DNA of 18,127 bases, taken from NCBI GenBank assembly GCA_001464255.1, contig LNFD01000275.1, positions 1 to 18,127 on the forward strand, given 5' to 3'. Below the pieces are notes generated by a model that was not told the origin of the DNA, ran no database searches, and saw nothing but the letters and a program-made list of their open reading frames with translations. The stretch's first letter is position 1, and each line of letters starts with the position of its first letter. This stretch comes from Actinomycetales bacterium Ga0077552. Lineage in GTDB: Bacteria > Actinomycetota > Actinomycetes > Actinomycetales > Microbacteriaceae. The position numbers were made by a program, and so were the translations under genes. This document shows, piece by piece, positions 13,953-18,127 of the stretch.

Positions 13953-14788
13953 GATGTACCTCTCGGGATGGGGATCGTGCCGGTCGGAAAAGCCTCGACG
14001 TGCCCGATCTCGGGGCCGAGGAAGCGCGAGGCGAGCACCCGGAAGCGCTCGGTGTCGGGCCCGGTGGCCTCGAAGACGTGCTGCGGGGCATCCGTCGCCA
14101 CGGTCTCGAGGCCGTGCGCGACGAGCTGGCGGTAGACGTCGTAGGCGGTCTCCTCCGCGCTCGAGACGAGCGAGACCTCGGGGCCCATGACGTACTGGAT
14201 GGCCCCGGCGAGCAGCGGGTAGTGCGTGCAGCCGAGCACGAGCGTGTCGATGTCGGCGGCCTTCAGCGGCGCGAGGTACTGCTCCGCGACGGCGAAGAGC
14301 TCCGGGCCGCTCGTGATGCCGGCCTCGACGAACTCGACGAAGCGCGGGGCGGCCGCGCTCGTGAGGGCGATCTCGGGGTCGGCGACGAACGCGTCGGCGT
14401 AGGCCCCCGAGCGGATCGTGCCGGCGGTGCCGATGACGCCGATGCGCTTCGTGCGCGTGCGGCGCACGGCCTGGCGCACGGCGGGCTGGATGACCTCGAC
14501 CACGGGGATGCCGTGGCCCTGCTCGAACCGCTCACGGGCATCCCGGAACATCGCGGCGCTCGCGGTGTTGCAGGCGATGACGAGCAGCTTGACGCCCTGG
14601 TCGACGAGCTCGTCCATGATGCGCAGGGCGTGCTCGCGCACCTCGGCGATCGGCAGCGGACCGTAGGGGCCGTTCGCGGTGTCGCCCACATAGATGAGGC
14701 GCTCGCGCGGCAGCTGATCGATGATCGCGCGGGCCACGGTGAGACCGCCGACGCCGGAGTCGAAGACTCCGATCGGCGCAGTGCTCAC
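13949..14788 (-). CDS. murI: Glutamate racemase
   Basis: A 279-residue cytoplasmic enzyme that makes D-glutamate for peptidoglycan. Catalytic residues are visible: Asp10 in IGVFDSGVGG, Cys73 in VIACNTASAA and Cys187 in VLGCTHYPLL; YVGDTANGPYGP is also characteristic. I chose GTG at 14788 (VSTAPIGVFDSG) because the family motif begins five residues later and TAGACT lies 7 nt upstream. In-frame starts further upstream (to 15028) would lie wholly inside the photolyase gene. First gene of murI-rph-rdgB. Confidence 0.95.
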   Translation of the reverse strand: MSTAPIGVFDSGVGGLTVARAIIDQLPRERLIYVGDTANGPYGPLPIAEVREHALRIMDELVDQGVKLLVIACNTASAAMFRDARERFEQGHGIPVVEVIQPAVRQAVRRTRTKRIGVIGTAGTIRSGAYADAFVADPEIALTSAAAPRFVEFVEAGITSGPELFAVAEQYLAPLKAADIDTLVLGCTHYPLLAGAIQYVMGPEVSLVSSAEETAYDVYRQLVAHGLETVATDAPQHVFEATGPDTERFRVLASRFLGPEIGHVEAFPTGTIPIPRGTS

Positions 14789-14795
14789 GGTGGCC

Positions 14796-14801
14796 AGTCT
14801 A
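14796..14801 (-). promoter_or_regulatory. Putative -10 box TAGACT of murI (leaderless)
   Basis: TAGACT ends 7 nt before the GTG start. Its first three bases are the TAG stop codon of the upstream photolyase gene, so the promoter lies at the very end of that gene. Confidence 0.5.
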
Positions 14802-16274
14802 GAGCGGGCCTCGAGCACGCTCCTGCTGCACGACCTGCTCTCGGTCGGCGAGGCGGCGCAGCCCCGCGAGCGGTTGCGCCATGCGGTGATTGCCCCGGAT
14901 GCTCGGCTCGACCCGATCGAGGAACGCCCAGTACCCCGCGGTGAACGGGCAGGCGTCCGGGCCCAGACGCTTCTTGGGGTCGAAGCGGCACGAACCGCAG
15001 AAGTCGGACATGCGCTGGATGTAGGCACCGCCCGCGGCGTAGGGCTTCGTCGCCACGACTCCCCCGTCGGCCCACTGGCTCATGCTGACGACGTTGGCCG
15101 GCATGACCCACGGCGTGCCGTCGACGAACGCGCCCTGAAACCACTCCGTGAGCTCGGCCGGGTCGTAGCCGCGCTGCAGGGCTGCGTTACCGAGCACCAT
15201 GAGGCGCGGGATGTGATGCGCATAGCCCGAGCCGCCGACCGCGTCGAGGGTGTGCGAGAGGCAGCGGGCATCCGTCGCCGACCCGTCGAGCTGCCACCAG
15301 TGGGTGGGCAGCGGAACGTGCGCGTCGAGCGCGTTGCTGCGGCGCGTGTAGTCGGGCCCGAGGTGCCAGTAGAGGTGCCACACCCAGTCGCGCCAGCCGA
15401 TGAGCTGCCGCACGAGGCCCTCGACGCTGTTCAGCGGGGCCCGGCCGGCCGCGTACTCGTCCACGACGCGCTCGACGACCTCGAGCGGGTGCAGCAGGCC
15501 GAGGTTCATTGGCACGCTCAGTCGCGCGTGCGCCATGGTGTCGTCGCCGAGCATCATGGCGTCTTCGTAGGGCCCGAAGTCGCCCAGCCGCGTCTCGACG
15601 AAGTCGTCGAGCGCGGCGAGGGCCTCGGCGCGCGTCGCCGCGAACCGGCGCGGGCCGTCGCGGCCGAGGAAGCGCACGCCCTCGGCCTCGAGCCGGTCGA
15701 GCTCGGCGCGCACCTCGGCGTCGATGTCGTCCTCGACCGGCTGCCACGGCGCGGGCAGCCCGAGGGTCGCGGCACCCTTGGGCGGGGGCTGGCGGTTGTC
15801 GGCGTCGAAGCTGAACTGGCCGCCGACCGGCTGGCCGCCCTCCATGAGTATGCCCGTGCGCTCGCGCACCTCGCGGTAGAACCGATCCATCACGAGCTGG
15901 CTGGGCTTCCGGCCGCTCGCCCAGTTCGCGAAGTCGGTCTCGCTCGTGACGAACCCCCGCGACGGCAGGATGCTCGCCCCGAGCTCGCGCACCAGGCGCC
16001 GCGCGGCCCACGAGGGCGGGTCGATCGCCTCGAGGGCGGCGCCCGTGAGCCCGGCATCCTGCAGCGCTGCACGGTAGCTGCTCGCCGGCACGAACGTGCC
16101 CCGCTCGTCGAGCTCGCGTGCGCGGTGCCGCAGCGCCGTGAGGTAGAGGTGCGCCTTCTGCCGGTGGGTGGGGCGGCGGCGGAACACGGCCGTGTTCTCG
16201 ACGAGCACGATCGGCCCGCCGTCGTCGAACGCAGGACCGAGCTGCTCGGCGGTGATCCAGCGGGTCGGGGTCAT
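14799..16274 (-). CDS. Iron-sulfur (6-4) photolyase / bacterial cryptochrome (PhrB/CryB type)
   Basis: A 491-residue FAD enzyme of the FeS-BCP group (deoxyribodipyrimidine photolyase-related), which repairs UV (6-4) lesions with blue light. The N-terminal Rossmann-like antenna domain (ITAEQLGPAFDDGGPIVLVE) binds a ribolumazine in known members. The FAD domain has FYREVRERTGILMEGGQPVGG, QLIGWRDWVWHLYW and HIPRLMVLGNAAL. Four Cys, 338, 426, 429 and 442, fit the [4Fe-4S] ligands. Their spacing (88, 3, 13) equals that of Cys350/438/441/454 in Agrobacterium PhrB as I recall it. The ATG at 16274 has TAGCCT 6 nt upstream. The stop is 11 bases before the murI start. Photorepair versus signalling cannot be decided here. 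Confidence 0.92.
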   Translation of the reverse strand: MTPTRWITAEQLGPAFDDGGPIVLVENTAVFRRRPTHRQKAHLYLTALRHRARELDERGTFVPASSYRAALQDAGLTGAALEAIDPPSWAARRLVRELGASILPSRGFVTSETDFANWASGRKPSQLVMDRFYREVRERTGILMEGGQPVGGQFSFDADNRQPPPKGAATLGLPAPWQPVEDDIDAEVRAELDRLEAEGVRFLGRDGPRRFAATRAEALAALDDFVETRLGDFGPYEDAMMLGDDTMAHARLSVPMNLGLLHPLEVVERVVDEYAAGRAPLNSVEGLVRQLIGWRDWVWHLYWHLGPDYTRRSNALDAHVPLPTHWWQLDGSATDARCLSHTLDAVGGSGYAHHIPRLMVLGNAALQRGYDPAELTEWFQGAFVDGTPWVMPANVVSMSQWADGGVVATKPYAAGGAYIQRMSDFCGSCRFDPKKRLGPDACPFTAGYWAFLDRVEPSIRGNHRMAQPLAGLRRLADREQVVQQERARGPL

Positions 16275-16280
16275 GCCCGC

Positions 16281-16286
16281 AGGCTA
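16281..16286 (-). promoter_or_regulatory. Putative -10 box TAGCCT of the photolyase gene (leaderless)
   Basis: TAGCCT ends 6 nt before the ATG at 16274, with GCGGGC between and no Shine-Dalgarno-like sequence. Confidence 0.5.
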
Positions 16287-16304
16287 GCCCGACGAAGCCG
16301 CGAA

Positions 16305-16319
16305 GAGACCGAGGGTCTC
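16305..16319. terminator. Small hairpin at the stop codon of the basic-protein gene
   Basis: GAGACC (16305-16310) pairs with GGTCTC (16314-16319) around a 3-nt loop. It overlaps the TGA stop of the gene ending at 16318 and precedes the photolyase promoter. It is short and has no U-tract, so a terminator role is tentative. Confidence 0.3.
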
Positions 16320-16815
16320 AGCGGCCGTCGCGCTTCGCCTGGCGCTTGGCGCCCTGCGAGCGGGTGGAGGCGTCGCGCTTGGCGCCGCCCGTCGTGCCCT
16401 GGTGGCTGCGGGCGCGCCCGGAGCCGCCGACGCCGCCCTCGTGCGAGGTCACCGAGTCGGGCCCCGTGCCGCGGCCGGCCTGGGCTCGGGCGAGGCGCTC
16501 GCGCTTGAGCTCTTCGGCCGTCTCATGGGCGACGGTCGCGAGCCGCTCGCTCACGATCGCCAGGGCCTCCTCGAAGGCCTCGGCGCGCAGCTTGCTCTTG
16601 GCCGTCTTGAACTCGGCCTTGCCGCGCGAGCCCGTGGCCGTGACCTTGCGCGCCGCACCGCGACGGTGGTTCGTGACGTGCTTCGTGCGGGCGCGGCGCA
16701 CGCGGCGGTGCAGCTCGAGCAGCTCGTCTTCATCGAGCGCGTTCATGCGCTTCGGCTCGAGTTCGCGCATGAGGTCGAGCTCGCTGCCCTTGAGCACCCA
16801 CAGGTAGTCGTCCAT
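16318..16815 (-). CDS. Hypothetical basic protein of unknown function
   Basis: I do not recognise the family. The predicted 165-residue protein is cytoplasmic (no signal or membrane segment). Residues 1-60 are mixed and ordered-looking (MDDYLWVLKGSELDLMRELE, then ELLELHRRVRRARTKHVTNH). The middle (about 60-115) is helical and charged, and the last 45 residues are low-complexity Gly/Ser/Thr with many Arg and Lys, ending GAKRQAKRDGR. Net positive charge suggests nucleic-acid or ribosome contact, but that is inference only. An in-frame ATG at 16857 would add 14 residues, but those codons (TAT, CGA, AAA, AAT, GCT) lack the G/C third positions of the rest, so 16815 is preferred. The coding bias after that is strong, so it is very likely a real gene. 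Confidence 0.7.
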   Translation of the reverse strand: MDDYLWVLKGSELDLMRELEPKRMNALDEDELLELHRRVRRARTKHVTNHRRGAARKVTATGSRGKAEFKTAKSKLRAEAFEEALAIVSERLATVAHETAEELKRERLARAQAGRGTGPDSVTSHEGGVGGSGRARSHQGTTGGAKRDASTRSQGAKRQAKRDGR

Positions 16816-16875
16816 GAACGGAGCATTCCACGGTTTCGGTCGATACGCGAGGGTCATTCTGCGCGGCCCCGCGCC

Positions 16876-16881
16876 TAGGCT
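16876..16881 (+). promoter_or_regulatory. Putative -10 box TAGGCT of pncB (leaderless)
   Basis: TAGGCT ends 6 nt before the GTG at 16888. The box lies within the palindrome GCCTAGGC (16873-16880 area), between the divergent basic-protein gene and pncB. Confidence 0.5.
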
Positions 16882-16887
16882 GAGCGC

Positions 16888-18127
16888 GTGACGACCGCGC
16901 TGCGCACCGACCGCTACGAGCTCACGATGGTCGAGGCCGCCCTGCGCTCGGGGCGTGCGGGCCGCGACTGCGTCTTCGAGGTGTTCGGTCGCCGGTTGCC
17001 GGGCGAGCGCCGCTACGGCGTGCTCGCCGGCACGGGACGTGTGCTCGACGCGATCACGGCCTTCCGGTTCGGGCGACCTGAGCTCGATTGGCTCGCCGAC
17101 GAGCGCGTCGTCGACGACGCCACGCTCGCGTACCTCTCCGACTACCGCTTCACCGGCCAGGTCGAGGGGTACCGCGAAGGCGAGGTCTACGTTCCCGGAT
17201 CCCCCGTGCTGACGGTGCGCGGCACGTTCGCCGAGGCCGTGCTGCTTGCTGAACTACGACACGGCCGTCGCCACGGCGGCGTCGCGCATGGTCGCGGCCG
17301 CCGACGGGCATCCGATCGCCGAGATGGGCTCGCGCCGCGCCAACGAGTCAGCGGCCGTCGCCGCGGCGCGCGCGGCCTACATCGCGGGCTTCAGCGCGAC
17401 CTCGAACCTCGAGGCGGGGCGGACGTGGGGCATTCCGACGATGGGCACGGCGGCGCACGCGTTCACGCTGCTGCACGACTCGGAGGAGGAGGCCTTCCGC
17501 GCGCAAGTCGCGGCCCTCGGCGTCGGCACGACCCTGCTCGTCGACACCTACGACGTGCGGCAGGGCGTCGAGACCGCCGTGCGCGTCGCGGGCACGGGCC
17601 TCGGTGGGGTGCGCCTCGACTCGGGCGACCTGCCCGCGCTCGTGCGCGAGGTGCGCGCGCAGCTCGACGGCCTGGGCGCGACCGGCACGCGCATCACCGT
17701 CACGAGCGACCTCGACGAGCACACGATCGCGGCCCTGCGCGGCACGCCCGTCGACGCCTTCGGCGTGGGCACCTCGGTCGTCACCGGATCGGGCTCGCCC
17801 GCCGCGGGCTTCGTCTACAAGCTCGTCGCTCGCCGCGATGGTTCGGGCGAGTGGATGCCCGTGGCCAAAGCCTCGACCGGCAAGGCCTCAATCGGCGGAG
17901 CCAAGCGAGCCGAGCGGCTGCTGCGCGACGGCGTCGCGGTCGCCGAGCGCATCGTCGTCGACGACGACCGCGACGGGCTGCCCGAGTCGCCGACGCCGGC
18001 CGAACTCACGGCGCGCGCGCTGACCGTCTCCCTCATGACCGACGGCGAGCCCAATGCGCGCTGGCTCGGGCCCGCCGGGGTCGCAGCGGCGCGCGAGCAC
18101 CGCGCGGCCGCGGTCGCCGAGCTGCCC
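16888..18127 (+). pseudogene. pncB: Nicotinate phosphoribosyltransferase, frameshifted by an apparent ~20-bp deletion, cut by window edge
   Basis: The intact enzyme joins nicotinate to PRPP to give nicotinate mononucleotide for NAD salvage. The GTG start at 16888 gives the family N-terminus TTALRTDRYELTMVEAALRS, and the match continues to GTFAEAVLL (about residue 119, base 17247). The family continues with roughly ETLVLSI before LNYDTAV; here LNYDTAV follows almost at once, in the next frame (codons from 17246). Seven residues seem lost and one base remains, i.e. about 20 bp missing. The second frame is intact to the window end, with EMGSRRANES, GIPTMGTAAHAFTLLH, LLVDTYDVRQGVETA and VRLDSGDLPAL. 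The first frame also meets no stop before 18127, by chance of high GC. A sequencing or assembly error is an equal alternative to true inactivation. Confidence 0.75.

Noticed and set aside
14721..16508. 595-codon open frame on the plus strand opposite the photolyase gene
   Set aside because: No domain is recognisable, composition is Arg/Ala/Val/Glu-rich as in other shadows, and it crosses several real gene boundaries.
1..18127. Search for CRISPR arrays, insertion sequences, phage, toxin-antitoxin or defence genes
   Set aside because: Every gene-sized stretch is accounted for by ordinary transport, catabolic or housekeeping genes; no repeat-spacer pattern, transposase or integrase frame is visible, and no gap exceeds about 180 bases.

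Overview
The window is very GC-rich, its genes are tightly packed, and its gene content (three-domain MntR, PucR-type regulator, murI-rph-rdgB cluster, TANNNT -10 boxes sitting directly in front of start codons) points to a high-GC Gram-positive actinobacterium. Microbacteriaceae is my best guess; the family assignment is an inference. I see no mobile element, CRISPR array, phage gene or defence island, and no convincing new multi-gene system. The most interesting material is regulatory: a recurrent leaderless-promoter design, a likely Mn operator on the mntH start codon, and a shared LacI operator.

Left region (1-3753): a simple-sugar ABC importer operon on the minus strand (lipoprotein binding protein, permease, ATPase cut by the window edge), divergent from its probable LacI-family regulator. 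A perfect 18-bp palindrome lies between them. In the lines I counted this region is about 60-62 % GC, against about 82 % in two lines counted to its right. A hairpin at 3777-3812 closes it.

GABA region (3826-7972): gabT and gabD on the minus strand convert GABA to succinate semialdehyde and then succinate. They diverge from a PucR-family regulator that is probably their GABA-responsive controller. No GABA permease is in view.

Middle (8000-10558): tRNA-Leu(UAG), a 16-bp tandem duplication at its 3' end, an L-lactate-permease-family transporter (minus) and a DedA-family membrane protein (plus).

Right region (10579-16815, all minus): a manganese pair mntR-mntH; a housekeeping cluster murI-rph-rdgB (cell-wall D-glutamate, RNA 3' processing, nucleotide-pool cleaning) whose genes overlap or almost touch; an iron-sulfur (6-4) photolyase; and a small basic protein of unknown function. 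Last, on the plus strand, nicotinate phosphoribosyltransferase runs off the window and carries an apparent deletion of about 20 bp that shifts its frame.

Seven start codons without a Shine-Dalgarno sequence have TANNNT 6 or 7 nt upstream, as expected for leaderless mRNAs. In two cases the stop codon of the upstream gene supplies the first three bases of that -10 box.
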